Shown here piece by piece: positions 8,326 through 20,196 of a stretch of 64,000 nt of DNA. How positions within the stretch are numbered: position 1 is the stretch's first letter; every line of letters begins with the position of its first letter. Origin of the DNA: Plectosphaerella cucumerina (Eukaryota > Ascomycota > Sordariomycetes > Glomerellales > Plectosphaerellaceae); NCBI GenBank assembly GCA_020746995.1, contig JAGPXD010000003.1, forward strand, positions 2,728,001 to 2,792,000, written 5' to 3'. The notes under the pieces were generated by a model that was not told the DNA's origin, searched no databases, and worked only from the letters and a program-made list of their open reading frames with translations. The translations under genes were made by a program, and so were the position numbers.

Positions 8326-11172
8326 TCACCACTTTCCAACCAGCGGCAGGTCGCGGGAGCTCTGGCCGACGGAAAGCTTGTACTTTCCGTCAGTCACCAT
8401 GGCCCAGTTCTGGTGGGCAACGTCCCAGTAGCTCAGATCCCTACGGGTAAGGTCGAACTTGACGGACTTGGTCTCGCCCTTGTCGAGGTGGACCTTCTCG
8501 AAGCCACGGAGGACGCGGACGGGGAAATCGACGTCGAGGTCGGTCTCGGGGTAGGACAGGTACAGCTGGGGCACGACCTTTCCAGCCGTAGCGCCGGTGT
8601 TCTTAACGTCGACGGTGACGGTCACGTACGTCTCCCAGAGGTCGGGGTTGCCACCCTCCTCGCCACCTGCCTGGGAGGGAGGCTGGACCACATCGTAGCC
8701 ATCAGGGTACGGGTAGGGATCCTTCTTGATGTCGTCGACCGAGTCAAGGTAGGGGTAGATGTACTTGTTCAGCCTGCGGATCTCAGAGGGCCACAGCGCC
8801 TCCTTGGCATCGGGAATCTTGTCGTCGTACGAAGGAGGCTTGACACTGGGCTCGCCACGGGGCGCGGGGAAGACGCTCTTCTCCTTGACCTCCTTCACCT
8901 TGATGTTGGATAGCTCAAAGGTCGTGTACGAGAGACCGTAGCCGAACTCGAAGCGGGGCTCGACCTCGTACTTGTCGAAGTGGCGGTAGTCAATGTACAG
9001 GCCCTCCTTGAAGTCTTGCTGGGGCACAAGCCCGTTGGGCAGGTACAGGATCTGGCCCGCCTCTCCAAAGTCCTTGAGGGACTTGGCGATGGTGTAGGGC
9101 AGGTGGCCGCTGGGGCTTTCGTCGCCAAAGACGACGGAGGCCAGAGCGTTACCGCTCTCCTGGCCAGGTAGGTTCGCGTACAGTACGGCCTTGACGCCAG
9201 AGTGCTCGATGAAGCGTTCGAGGTCGACAGGGCCAACGGAGTGAATGATGACGATAGTCTGACCCTTGCCGCCGCCGCAGTTCTCAGCGACATGAACAAT
9301 GAGATCATCGCTGCCCTTCTGGAGGAAAAGGTCGTTGCGGTCACCGCCGACGTTGCTCCACTTCAGGTAGCCTTCGCCGCTGTCAGAGTTGCCAAAGACG
9401 AAGCAGATGTCCTGGTCCTTGAGGACGTTGGGGTGCTTCTTGTAGTAGTTGAGCTGGTTGTCGAGGTGCTCGGTGATCTCCACCTTGTCGGAGTTGAACT
9501 CCTTCTTGAGCGAGTCGACGGGAGGAGTGAGGTAAGGGAACTCAGCAGAGCCGCTACCCCAGCCCGAACCAAGAGTGCCCTGGTTGCAGCCGCGGTCCGC
9601 GCAGAAGTTGGGACCCTCTCCAGGGCCGGCATCCTCGCCGAAGATGCCGACCTTGATCTTGCCGTCATGGAGCCGCTTCTTCTCGAGACCGACCTGGCCA
9701 TCGCGGCTGACAGGGAGGACACCTTCATTCTTCAGAAGAACGATGGCCTCGGTGGCGATCTGGCGAGCAAGGTCCTTGTGGGGCTCGAAGACGTGGACGT
9801 ACTGGTTGACCTCGACCTCCTCCTGAGGCGAGTCGCTACCAGGCGCAACAACCCCCATCCTGTCATTAGTCCAGGATGAGAAGTTGGGCAGCTCGTTGGG
9901 GTACTTCTCCTTGTCGTCCTGGCCCAACTTGTACCACGAAGCCACGATACGTGTAGCCATGTCGTTCAGGCGGTCGACAGGGACCGAGCCGTTGAGGACA
10001 GCACGCGTGAGCTCAGGGCCCCAGAGGGACTTGCCGTTCTCCCAGGTAAGGCCATCACCCGGCATGGTCATGTCAAGGCCAGCCAGAGCACTTCCAACGC
10101 CGGAGCGCTGCGCCAGCCAGTCGGACATGACGAAGCCCTGGAAACCCATCTCGTCTTTGAGGATTCCGTTCAGAAGCTTGGCATTGTCACACGCGTAGCT
10201 GTTGTTGACCTGGTTGTAGGAGCACATGATGCTAGCAACGCCGGCCTTGATGGAGTCACCGAAAGGCCAGGCGTAGAGCTCGTGCATAGTCCTGTCGTCG
10301 ATGTTGCTCGAGATGGCGTTGGGAAGACCCCACTCCCAGCTCTGGCGGAAGTGCTCCTGCTCGTTGGCCACAAAGTGCTTGATGGTGGCCATGACGCCCT
10401 GGTCCTGGATGCCCTTGATGGTCTCGGCGGCAGCGATACCCTGAAGGTATGGGTCCGAGCCGAAGCCCTCCCAGTTGCGGCCACCAGCAGGCATACGTCC
10501 GAGAGGGCCGACACAGGGGCCCAAGATTACGTGGATGCCCTTCTGCTGGGCCTCAGTGGCGTGACCCTTGCCACGCTGGTAGAACAGCTCCTTGTTGAAC
10601 GTGGCACCAGTGGTGATGCCGGCAGGCCATGCGGTGGCGTTGTCCGCGAAGCGGATACCAAGGGGGCCATCCTGAAGCTGCAGCTGAGGGAAACCGACGT
10701 TGACAGCGGGGCCAGTCGTGCCGACGGCCAGACCCATCCTCCAGCCAGTGCCAGTGGTGATGTTGACCTTCTCAGGAAGAGTCATCTGGGAGACCATTTC
10801 GGCAGCCTTCTTGTAGCTGTCTTCCCATGACTTGGCGGTGCCGCCCTTGGGCGTCGGGTACCATGGTGGGGACAGGCCGGTCGGGGGCCCGTTCTTGTAC
10901 TTCGTGTAGAAGAACGCGCCGCCAGCACTCACGATGCCCCAGATCAGGAGCACCGAGACGGCGAACAGTGCACAACACTTGGACCGGCCGCGGAATGGCC
11001 GGCGCACAGAGGCAAGGAGCCCGGGGCGCTCACCGCCCAGGAAGGCGGGTGTGGGAATGCCAGCCTGCTTGCTGAGGTAGTCGGTGGCATCGATGTCCGA
11101 CTCGGCGTTGCTGTCGAACGAGTGACGGGGCTTGCGCTCGGTGTCAAGCAGCCTCTTGTTGGTTTCGTCCAT
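8326..11172 (-). CDS. GH3 beta-glucosidase, type II membrane-anchored (BglE-like)
   Basis: This 948-residue enzyme has no intron. It should hydrolyse terminal beta-D-glucosyl residues from cello- or other beta-gluco-oligosaccharides, with retention. The N-terminus is not a signal peptide: about 65 cytosolic residues precede one membrane helix near 66-89, so the catalytic part is predicted to face the exterior or the secretory lumen. The GH3 N-domain is clear, with LQDGPLGIRF at 166-175, KHFVANEQE at 265-273, and the nucleophile in GFVMSDW (D351). The C-domain contains the Asn/Gly-rich segment NCGGGKGQTIV, and a fibronectin-III-like end follows. The length and N-terminal anchor match the Aspergillus bglE type rather than secreted Bgl1. 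The ATG at 11172 is the first in the frame. Confidence 0.92.
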   Translation of the reverse strand: MDETNKRLLDTERKPRHSFDSNAESDIDATDYLSKQAGIPTPAFLGGERPGLLASVRRPFRGRSKCCALFAVSVLLIWGIVSAGGAFFYTKYKNGPPTGLSPPWYPTPKGGTAKSWEDSYKKAAEMVSQMTLPEKVNITTGTGWRMGLAVGTTGPAVNVGFPQLQLQDGPLGIRFADNATAWPAGITTGATFNKELFYQRGKGHATEAQQKGIHVILGPCVGPLGRMPAGGRNWEGFGSDPYLQGIAAAETIKGIQDQGVMATIKHFVANEQEHFRQSWEWGLPNAISSNIDDRTMHELYAWPFGDSIKAGVASIMCSYNQVNNSYACDNAKLLNGILKDEMGFQGFVMSDWLAQRSGVGSALAGLDMTMPGDGLTWENGKSLWGPELTRAVLNGSVPVDRLNDMATRIVASWYKLGQDDKEKYPNELPNFSSWTNDRMGVVAPGSDSPQEEVEVNQYVHVFEPHKDLARQIATEAIVLLKNEGVLPVSRDGQVGLEKKRLHDGKIKVGIFGEDAGPGEGPNFCADRGCNQGTLGSGWGSGSAEFPYLTPPVDSLKKEFNSDKVEITEHLDNQLNYYKKHPNVLKDQDICFVFGNSDSGEGYLKWSNVGGDRNDLFLQKGSDDLIVHVAENCGGGKGQTIVIIHSVGPVDLERFIEHSGVKAVLYANLPGQESGNALASVVFGDESPSGHLPYTIAKSLKDFGEAGQILYLPNGLVPQQDFKEGLYIDYRHFDKYEVEPRFEFGYGLSYTTFELSNIKVKEVKEKSVFPAPRGEPSVKPPSYDDKIPDAKEALWPSEIRRLNKYIYPYLDSVDDIKKDPYPYPDGYDVVQPPSQAGGEEGGNPDLWETYVTVTVDVKNTGATAGKVVPQLYLSYPETDLDVDFPVRVLRGFEKVHLDKGETKSVKFDLTRRDLSYWDVAHQNWAMVTDGKYKLSVGQSSRDLPLVGKW

Positions 11173-11986
11173 GGTGCAGTGATGTGCGTGGTCTCACAAC
11201 CAGAACAATTGAAAGTCAAGTCGTTATCCGAAAGGGTCGCGCGATGAAGATGTCGTTGCCCAAGCGAATGGTCTGCTCCGGATGAATCGGGAGTGTTGAC
11301 GAGGCTCGCTCGTATTTGTGTTTTGCTCGTCGGAAGCAATTGAGGGCTTCCCGACGAGATGAGAGTCTTGAATCTGGGGCCAGAGGGGCTTCTGGGGAAG
11401 GAAAGAGAGGAGAAGTCACAGCGCACGATGGAAGCTGGACAGGTTTTTACAATCAGCCGGCATCGGTTGATTCAGGCGTGCAGTGTGATCAGCGACGCCG
11501 TGTCGCGAACGCGGACCAACGCATGCGAGGAGCTACAGGTAAGTTCGAGGTACTCCCATGATAACAGACGTACAGGAGATAATGTAGGGCAGCCTGATAG
11601 TAATAAAGTCTTCTCCGTGTCCAGCTCCCCCGGCGGGAAAGGAGCTGCCCAAGCACAGCTCCGCAGCGGTGCGACGGTTGGTGCAGCGACTCCGGCCTCC
11701 CTGCCCAATCCCGCCTGAAGCACCGGTGGGGATCCGCGGGGACGGTGACGTACCAGTGGACCAGCCCCAGTGTGGTTGGTCGGGTACACTGTAGCGTGCC
11801 CTGCGCTACCGGCACAGCGGGCCTCGCCGCGGCTTAGCGCTTCGGGGGACTAAGCAAGTCTCCCCGACGTTGACCTCCTCCGAGGATACTCCATCATTCA
11901 TCGACAACAGAAGTTATTAGACATTACTCGTACTCACAGAACTATATACCGTCAAAGCGACAAAAGAAACACACCGCCATTGCTTT
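11173..11986. other. Intergenic, GH3 promoter side
   Basis: This lies between the GH3 start and the 3' end of the carboxylesterase, both minus strand. It contains only overlapping frames of about 100 codons with no domain. I see no clear TATA box and no RNA gene. Confidence 0.4.
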
Positions 11987-14124
11987 TTAAGCTTCCCAGT
12001 AGTCGAGCGGGAAGCCCGCCCGGGCACACATCTCCTCTGTCGCCTTCCAATCTTCCATCGCAAGGCCCTTCGGGTCCAGCACCAGCCACTCCGGATTCTC
12101 CGCGTCGACCGGCGTCCACTCACCCGCCCCCTTAACGCTGGCGAGGGTGCTATCAAATCCTCGTAGGGCGAGATACTTCGCGTCCGGATTTGGATTCCCC
12201 GTCCACAAGAACGCCGCCGTCTGATCGATCACCAGCTGCGAAAAGGGTATGTCGAGCCCGTCCCTGTCCGGCATCCCGACCCGCCCCATCGTACCCCAGG
12301 ACAGGACCTGGTCGCCGCTATGGCATCGCCAGTAGGCCTGGCTCGGGCCGCCCGCGGGGGCGTCGCACCACTTATTGGTGAAGGTTGCTACGCTGTAGGT
12401 CCTGTTGAAGAGGGATGCATACACCGACTCGAACGAGCCATGCAGAGCCGCCGAGTACATCTGGGCCTTGTTGCCGCAGATGAACGAGCTAAGAGTCATG
12501 AGACGCTCCGTTGCGTTGCGCATCTGCTCCGCGGTCTTGTTCTCCAGGTCGATGCCGAAGAAGGCCGGATCCTGAAGTACAGGAGAGGCATCGAGCCCGA
12601 TGAAAATGGCCAATCCCTGGGCCCATTCTTCCAGCGAGATGGCGCCCCAGTCGAGAACCGGGAGGTAGCCGACGTACACGCCTCCTTCCTCAGGCGTCAG
12701 GCTGCTCATGACCCGGATTGACCTTGCGTACCCGGGGATCGTCCCGTTCAGGGGCGTCTCCGGCACGGTGAGATACTTTCCGTCCACCACTGGCCACATC
12801 GCTGGGGTTTGTGGCACTCCGGCCGAGAGTTCTGCGAGCTTGGATCCGTCTGCTGCCCTGAGGCAGGCGACAGGATCCTCGGCATCGCCACAGCCTGCCG
12901 CGTTGAGGATGGGGACGGTGTAGGTCTCGTATGACCTTTCGATGGACCAGAAGTGACCGAAACCATACAAGATGCCGCCGTGGCCGTCGGAGCGAAGAAT
13001 AGCCTGCTGGAAGAGACCGCGCGCTTCAGGGCTTGTCATCATGTATCTGGTGCTCATGGCTCCAGCCGACTCGCCTCCAATCGTCACTCGGTCAGGGTCG
13101 CCGCCGAACGCCGCGATGTTCTCTGCCACCCAGTGCAGGGCAGAAACTTGATCGCTCAGGGCCACGTTCCCGTTGTGTATGCCATCGTTGAAAACCAGCA
13201 TGGCTTGGTTTCCAAGTCGGTAGTTGATAGCCACCACGACGACGTCTGCCCTTGAGGCAAAGTTGGTTCCATCGGTATTGCTGTTGGCGGATGAGCCCGA
13301 CGTCAGTCCGCCACCGTAGAAGAACACGAAAACGGGCTTGAGGGTCGGCTTCTTAGCAGCTCCTTCGCTGCTGGGGAGGAAAGGCGTCCAGATGTTGGCA
13401 AACAGGCAGTCGTCGCTCCCGCCGTCGGGTGCTGCGGGGTTGCGAGGCTGCAAGCAGTCGGCCCCGAAGTCGAGGGCTGTAGCATTGCCACTCGCGCCTC
13501 GAAGTGGCTCCGAGTACTCGAACCGCTCCGGCACGGGGGCGAATCTGACGCCGAGGAATTTCCATGTGAAGAAGTCTCGGTACCCAGTGAGCTCCAAGTC
13601 TCCAACCTTTTGCGTGATGTGGAACTCTGGCGAGGTATCTTCATAACCCGCCCTGGACAAAGGTGCGGATTGCGAGCAGAGAGCGGGCAACTTCTTCTTG
13701 CAGTCGACCTTGCGAACCTTTCCACTGGCAGTGATCGCAGAGCATCCACATGACGATGGCTTTCCGGCGACCCAGAAGAGAGCGTCTTTGGCGTAATTGC
13801 CGAGATAGACCTGACGGGCGAGCGCCGAGCCGATACCAGAGTCGAAGGCGGTTGAGCTGTACACCCAAAGTGACTCGCTAAGCTTCTCGCAATGCTTCGC
13901 CGCTCGGTCATAACTGGCCGGCTCATGGGCCAAGATGGCTGCAGTTCCAGGGGCATCTTCTGGAAGATTGTTAGCGTATTGCTTCATCCGGGACGTGGGG
14001 TTTCCTCACGATTCAGGTCGTTCTTGGACAGGATCGACAAGCCTGCAGTGGCCTGGGACTGGATGGAGAGCGCCCCAGACAGAACTGCCTGGGCCGCAAA
14101 GGCCAAAGCCATGAAGGACCTCAT
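11987..14124 (-). CDS. Secreted type-B carboxylesterase with Cys-rich lectin-like N-terminus
   Basis: Exons are 14010-14124 and 11987-13959. The 50-nt intron is GTGAGG to CCAG with a GCTAAC branch site, and the protein has 695 residues. A signal peptide (MRSFMALAFAAQAVLSGALS) opens exon 1. The alpha/beta-hydrolase domain spans about 160 to the end: oxyanion loop FFYGGGLTSG, nucleophile in GGESAGA (S336), acid likely in TPEEGG, and His in WRCHSGD. This is the carboxylesterase/cholinesterase-like fold, and substrates are probably esters of lipids or small aromatics. Residues 59-135 are additional to the usual family. They contain paired Trp and Cys (SLWVYSS, FWVAG, CGCSAI, LPALCSQ) in an order like a C-type-lectin fold. 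That reading is inferred by eye and may suggest glycan or surface targeting. Confidence 0.86.
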
Positions 14125-15825
14125 CTTCGAGTGAGCCAAAGGACAGAAAATGGGGTAGCAGGTAGGAAAGCACAGCCATGCAGATGAATATGAGCATACC
14201 TATCTTGGAGGAGGGCCTGAAGCTTTATAGGTCAACCTCAGGAAGCTTTCTTCTCCCTCAGTTCATGACGCGGCGTCTTCTTGTCTGGTCACGATGCACC
14301 CGTCTGTGGACCGGGCCGGGGAGGTTCTGAAATGCATCCCCCACGAATTCAGGGGTTGCCATTTTACCCGGCGCAGCCAGCCTATAACCACCACGTGGCG
14401 CAGGTCCTTGAATCGCCTGGAAGTAAGCACTTGGCCTTGAAGTCCCGGATATCTGTCGTTTAATCGTATACTCGCTCATACCAACTGATCGCGCCAGGAT
14501 GTCTCGTTTACTGACCGAGGCTGAATCGCTCGGTTCGTCGTACACGTACAGGGACGACAAGAAATGACGAGCGACTTCAACCATACATCGCTGCCTAGAT
14601 TTTTAGGAAGCCAGAAGGAATTTGTACAATGAGCCCCATTTTCTGAAGATCAGGAAGCGCAAGTAGCTAGCTCAGGATCATCGCATCAGCTGACGAAGCT
14701 GGAGGAACGGTCGGGAGAGACGGGAAGGTATGAAAGCCCAGCAATACTCCGATGAAGCTCAAGATTATTGACTCTTCGCCCAAGCTATTGTCAACATACC
14801 GTCTCGACTGTCTTGCACATTGCCTGGTTGCATCACTTGGCCTAATGTGCCCCCGACAGATCTGGGCCAGTGCTGGCGTCGCGTTTATTTCTATCCCAGA
14901 AGGTCCAGTTTTGGGCAAGCCGGCAGGCGGATTCGAAGTGGAGATGTCGTGCCCTGTTCATAAACCATCTTGGTGAAAACCACCATGATAGCCAGGTGAT
15001 AAGTGTCCGGGGAAGATGATGACACTACAAGCGTCGAAAGCTCGAGGACTCTCGACGCAAACAGTCGATTTTCTCGACTCGAAGCGGGTTCGTCTTTGTT
15101 GCACCGTTGAACTGATCAAAGGCGCCGCTCGTGCTGCATCTGCGGGCAGATCGACAGCTTCCGATCGTCGACATACCCAGATGGTCGTCTTGCGCGAGGT
15201 GACACGGTGGATTCCTCGCCAGCAGCGGGCCGACACGTGGATGGGACGAACTCGAGGCGCCGTTGTGGTTCGCAATCCGGTCGCAGGGGTTGGCCGAGAA
15301 AAGGGACCCTGAGGTGGACTCGACTCAACTAGGAGGGTCCGGGCGGGGTGCTTAGCTCAGCGACGCCAAGGGGACAGATAAGCGATAAGCCGCTGAAAAA
15401 GTTCAAAAAATTTCACATGGACCAAGGGATTGGATGGCGGGGTCCGTGGTCCCGCGGGGGCGTTGCCTTCCCTTGTTGGCGCTGGGTCGAGGGGCGGGAC
15501 GGGCGCAAACGAAACCTGCTGCCGCGAGTGTTTTGGGCCGGCCTCAGCTTTTCAGGCGTCCTTTTCCCTTGTCTCTCTCCCTCCCCTCCGTTTCTCTTCT
15601 CGACAACATCGCCCGCATCTTTCCCACGGCGGAAGAGCGAGATAGAGTCAGACAAGAGACAAAGCGCCGTCCCTCCGAAAACTCTTGCTTCTGGACGAAG
15701 CAACGGCCCCGCGTCCTCGTTTGCGCCCTTATCTCCAGCGACCCCTCCTTGCGACCGACGCAACGGAAAACTCGACAAACCCCTCCTCCTCCCTCCTCCT
15801 CCTCGCCCACCCCGAGGCTCTCGCG
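14125..15825. other. Intergenic, divergent promoters of esterase and New1-type gene
   Basis: No gene is supported. A 108-codon minus-strand frame at 14258-14584 has no recognisable feature. From about 15560 to 15825 the plus strand is pyrimidine-rich and contains no ATG between 15600 and the New1 start, consistent with a long 5' leader of a strongly expressed translation gene. The frame of that gene is open upstream of its ATG to about 15685. Confidence 0.45.
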
Positions 15826-18800
15826 ATGCCTCACCCGGTCACCCCCCCTGCCGCCAGGCTGGTGGTGTCCAAGGATGCTGCGCCTCCTCCTTCGCAGGAG
15901 GACGTGTCTGCTTTCCTGACCTCCGTCTTCACTGCGCAAACCTCCAACGCCTCCATCGAGGCCGCTTACGGCCTCTGCGACCTCCTCCTCAACTCCGTCG
16001 GCTGCCCTGGCCTGCAAGAATATGGCGTCCTCGCCGAGATCAAGAAGGCTGCGGCCGATAAGAAGAGCGGCCAGCGCCGTGAGAGCGCCCAGAACCTCCT
16101 GGGTGCCATCTTTGAGCGTTTCCCTCCCAAGCAGCCTCTGAGCGAGGTTGTCCTCCTCATCCAGGATGGCGGTGTCGTCAACCTGGCCCTCGATGCCCTG
16201 GCAGACAAGGGCTCCGTCGTGCGGGACGCGGCGCAGTACGGTCTGGATGCCATCTTCGTTCAACTCAGCGGCGAGGCCCTCGTCGTCGGCCTGCTGCCGG
16301 CCCTTTCCAAGTACCTTTCCAAGAGCACCGGAAAGTGGCAGGGCACCGTCGGCGCCTTCAAGCTGCTTCAGAGGCTGGCCGACAAGGCCAAGCTCGCCAT
16401 CGGCCTGACCAAGGAGCAGGCCGCCGAGCAGGATGTCATCCGCGACATCATGGGCACCAAGCTCGCCGCCCTCATCCCCATCGTCGAGGCCGGCATGCAC
16501 GACCTCAAGTCTGAGGTCTCCAAGCAGGCCAACCTGACCATGACCGCTCTTACCGGCCTCATGTCCAACGACGACGTCGCCCCCAAGATTCCCCTTCTTA
16601 TCGACACCATGCAGAACCCCTCGACCGAGACTCTCCGCAAGGCCATCCACGCCCTGTCCCAGACCACCTTTGTCGCCGTCGTTACCTCGCCCGTGCTCGC
16701 CCTTCTCACCCCTCTCCTCGAGCGATCTCTCAACACCCCCTCGACCGCCCAGGAGGTCCTGCGACAGACCGTCGTCGTCGTCGAGAACCTTACCAAGCTC
16801 GTCCACGACCCCATCGAGGCCCGCACCTTCCTGCCCAAGCTCAAGCCCGGTGTCAAGGGCGTGCTGGACAGGGCCTCTCTCCCGGAGGTCCGCGAGCTGG
16901 CCAAGAGGGCCTCGGACGTCATTGAGAAGGCCATGGGTGAGGGCAAGGATGTCGTCGAGCGCACTGCCGCCGCCGATGTCGACAAGATCCTCGAGGCCCA
17001 GCTGAAGAACACCACTCTCTCCGGCCCCGCGGACCTGATCAAGCTCACTCGCGCCTACGTCTGCGAGATGGTCGCCGAAGACTTCAACCACCGCCACGTC
17101 GACAGGATCGCGATCAAGATTGCCCCCTACTTCCAGTCCTTCACTCCTGACGCGGCCGTCATTGCCGCCGCCGTGCAGAAGCACTACGCGGACGAGGACG
17201 CCAGGATCTACGGTGTGCCCGAGAAGGAGGATGATGGCGAGGTTGAGATTGTCAACGCCGACTTCTCCCTGGCCTACGGTGGCATGCTGCTGCTGTCCCA
17301 CACCAACCTGAGGCTTCTCAAGGGCCACCGCTACGGTCTCTGCGGCCGCAACGGTGCCGGCAAGTCTACCCTGATGCGCAGCATTGCCAACGGCAAGCTC
17401 GAGGGTTTCCCTCCCCAGGATGTCCTCCGCACCTGCTACGTCGAGCACAACCAGGGTGAAGATGCCGACATTAGCATCCTCGAGTTCGTCCAGAAGGATC
17501 CCAGCATCGCCGAGCAGGGCAGGGAGAAGATCATCGAGGTTCTCGAGGAGTTCGGTTTCACCTCGGGCCCCGAGGGCAGGCAGTCGAACAAGGTTGGCTC
17601 CCTGTCCGGTGGTTGGAAGATGAAGCTCGCCCTGGCGCGTGCCATGCTGCAGAGGGCCGACGTCCTGCTTCTCGACGAACCTACTAACCACCTGGATGTT
17701 GCCAACATCGCCTGGCTGGAAAACTACCTCAAGACGCACCCGGACATCACCAGCTTGATCGTGTCCCACGACTCCGGTTTCCTCGACAACGTCACCACGG
17801 ACATTTACCACTACGAGCCCGGCAAGAAGCTCGGCCACTACAAGGGCAACCTCGCCGCCTTTGTCGAGGTCAAGCCCGAGGCCAAGAGCTACTACACGCT
17901 GTCCGCCTCCACCGTCCAGTTCAAGTTCCCTCCCCCCGGCATCCTCAGCGGCGTCAAGTCCCTGACCCGCGCCATCATCCGCATGACCAACGTCTCCTAC
18001 GCCTACCCCGGCGCCACCAAGCCCTCCCTCGCCGACGTCTCGTGCCAGCTCACCCTGTCCTCGCGCGTCGCCATCATCGGCCCCAACGGTGCCGGAAAGT
18101 CCACCCTCATCAAGCTGCTGACGGGCGAGACCATCCCCTCCACCGGAAAGGTCGAGAAGCACCCCAACCTGCGTATCGGCTACATCAAGCAGCACGCCCT
18201 GGAGCACGTCGAGATGCACCTGGAGAAGACCCCCAACCAGTACCTGCAGTGGCGCTACGCCAACGGTGACGACCGCGAGGTCCACATGAAGCAGACCCGC
18301 ATCCTGTCCGAGAAGGACCGAGAGCAGATGGACAAGATGATCGACCTCAAGGACGGCAAGGGTGGCCGCCAGCTCGAGGCCCTCGTCGGTCGCCAGAAGT
18401 ACAAGAAGACCTTCCAATACGAAGTGTAAGCCTCCCTCCCCAGAGCCCCTCACCCTCGAACCCCTACTAACACCCTCCCTAGCAAATGGCGCAACTGGCT
18501 GCCCAAGCACAACTCCCAGGTGTCCCGCGAGACCCTCGAGGAGTGGGGCTTCAACAAGCTGATGCAGGAGTTCGACGACCACGAGGCCTCGCGCGAGGGT
18601 CTCGGCTACCGCGAGCTCCAGCCCTCGGTCATCTCCCAGCACTTCCTCGACCTCGGCCTCGACCCCGAGATCGCCAACCACAACGAGATCGGCTCCCTCT
18701 CGGGCGGCCAGAAGGTCAAGGTCGTCATCGCCGGCGCCATGTGGAACAACCCCCACCTCCTCGTCCTCGACGAGCCCACCAACTTCCTGGACCGCGACTC

Positions 18801-19221
18801 CCTCGGCGGCCTCGCCGTCGCCATCCGCGACTTCAAGGGCGGCGTCATCCTCATCTCCCACAACGAAGAGTTCGTCGGCGCCCTCTGCTCCGAGCAGTGG
18901 CTCGTCAACGACGGCCGCGTCGCCCACCGCGGCACCGCCGCCATCAGCCTCGACCGCTTCGAGGACTCCCGCACCGGAAGCCCCGTCGCCTCGGCCGTGC
19001 CCTCCACCGTCGCCTCCACCGCCGTCTCCTCCGCCGTCTCGAGCGCCTACAACTCGGGCGCCGAGGACACGGGCGAGCTCAAGTTCAAGGCCAAGAAGAA
19101 GCGCAAGAAGACGAAGAAGGAGCTCAAGGAGCAGGAGGTCCGTCGCCGCCTCCGTCACATCGAGTGGCTCAACTCGCCAAAGGGCACTCCCCACCCCGCC
19201 GACACGGACGACGAAGAGTGA
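15826..19221 (+). CDS. NEW1: EF3-family ribosome-associated ABC ATPase, New1 type
   Basis: Exons are 15826-18425 and 18483-19221, with a 57-nt intron (GTAAGC to CTAG), giving 1112 residues. The ATG (CGCGATGCC) is the first after a long ATG-free leader. N-terminal HEAT-like repeats are followed by two ABC-F domains. The first has Walker A GRNGAGKST at about 17347 and signature LSGGW at about 17602. The second has Walker A GPNGAGKST at about 18080 and signature LSGGQ at about 18701. A chromodomain-like insertion lies between them and spans the intron. I favour New1 over canonical eEF3 because of the second-ABC wording (NHNEIGSLSGGQKVK) and the C-terminus ending WLNSPKGTP and TDDEE, whereas eEF3 ends in a longer Lys block. 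The yeast Q/N-rich prion segment is absent. The expected role is helping ribosomes in termination and tRNA release. Third-codon positions are heavily C/G. Confidence 0.85.
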
Positions 19222-20196
19222 TGAGGACACGGCTGCTTTACCGTCAGACCGACCTCATGCTGCGCATGCGTTCGTGACCGGGGGCACCAATGATTTTTCG
19301 AAGGACCAAAAAGTTTATGAGGAGGGCTCGACGTGTTTTTTTTTTTTTGCGCGAGAATGCTGGATACACACACAGAGACACGCACTTGTTGGAGGGGAGG
19401 CACCTTTGAAACCTTCTTGATGATTGATTTGTCGGGGCTGAGCGACAGGGGCCCCGTCCTCCATGAACGGAGGGGTGGCATTGCATCGTCGCAAAGGACG
19501 AAAGACTAGAGAGAGATCCTTGGGATTATAGAGGCGCTAGCATTAGACGGACTGCAGACCATGTTGCAGAGTATTCGCGACATAATGACTTTGATTTCCT
19601 TTCTTCCACTAGAGCATCTTCGTGACCATGTCCGTCATGCTAGTTCCCTTTCCCAAGTGGTTAGTCACAAAGCGTGAAGTAGATGTGGTGACAACCAAGT
19701 CAATTTTCTATGGAAAGTCCCAAGTGCCACATCTCCATCGCACAATCCCACGTATCCTGGCCCATTCCCCTCCCTTCGGCCCCGTGGTCCGCGACCAGTG
19801 CCCGATATTTCCAAGTGGATTAGGCTTTAAAGAGTAGTAGGCGAGCGAGAGGCTCTCCACGTGGTGCGGATGGCCAGCGAGGTAGACACCCCCGACGCGG
19901 TAGATAATGAGAGAAAGAACAGCAAGTCATAAGCCCCTGTCATGCATCTGCAAGATGTCGTTGCAGATTGATCTAATGTGGAAAGCGGCCCTGGTCCGCG
20001 ATGCCGCAGACGCATGATAAAACTCCGTTTTCCCTGGAATAATAAAAAATGGTCTATCAAGTTATGTCCGGAACCCTGTTCGCCGTGTGCGTCTGTACAA
20101 GCGCCGCTGGAGCGAGACGCGCATCGCGTGAAAATTACTGCTGCAAATATTTGTTGTCGTCAAGATGTGGAAGCCCCCCTGCCGCCCGTGGTTGGT
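19222..20196. other. Intergenic, convergent 3' ends
   Basis: This separates the 3' ends of the New1-type gene (plus) and the GT2 gene (minus). It includes a run of twelve T at about 19336. It is less GC-rich than the genes and has only short frames. No RNA gene or repeat was seen. Confidence 0.45.

Noticed and set aside
6118..14124. A co-regulated biomass-degradation cluster of protease, GH3 and esterase
   Set aside because: The genes share strand and theme but have separate promoters 0.8-1 kb long and no common motif I could confirm. There is no transcription factor or transporter clearly tied to them.
15544..19230. A 1228-codon antisense reading frame over the New1-type gene
   Set aside because: It is Leu/Gly/Val/Asp/Glu low-complexity throughout, as produced by reading a strongly C/G-third-position-biased gene backwards. 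It has no domain, and the sense protein is certain.
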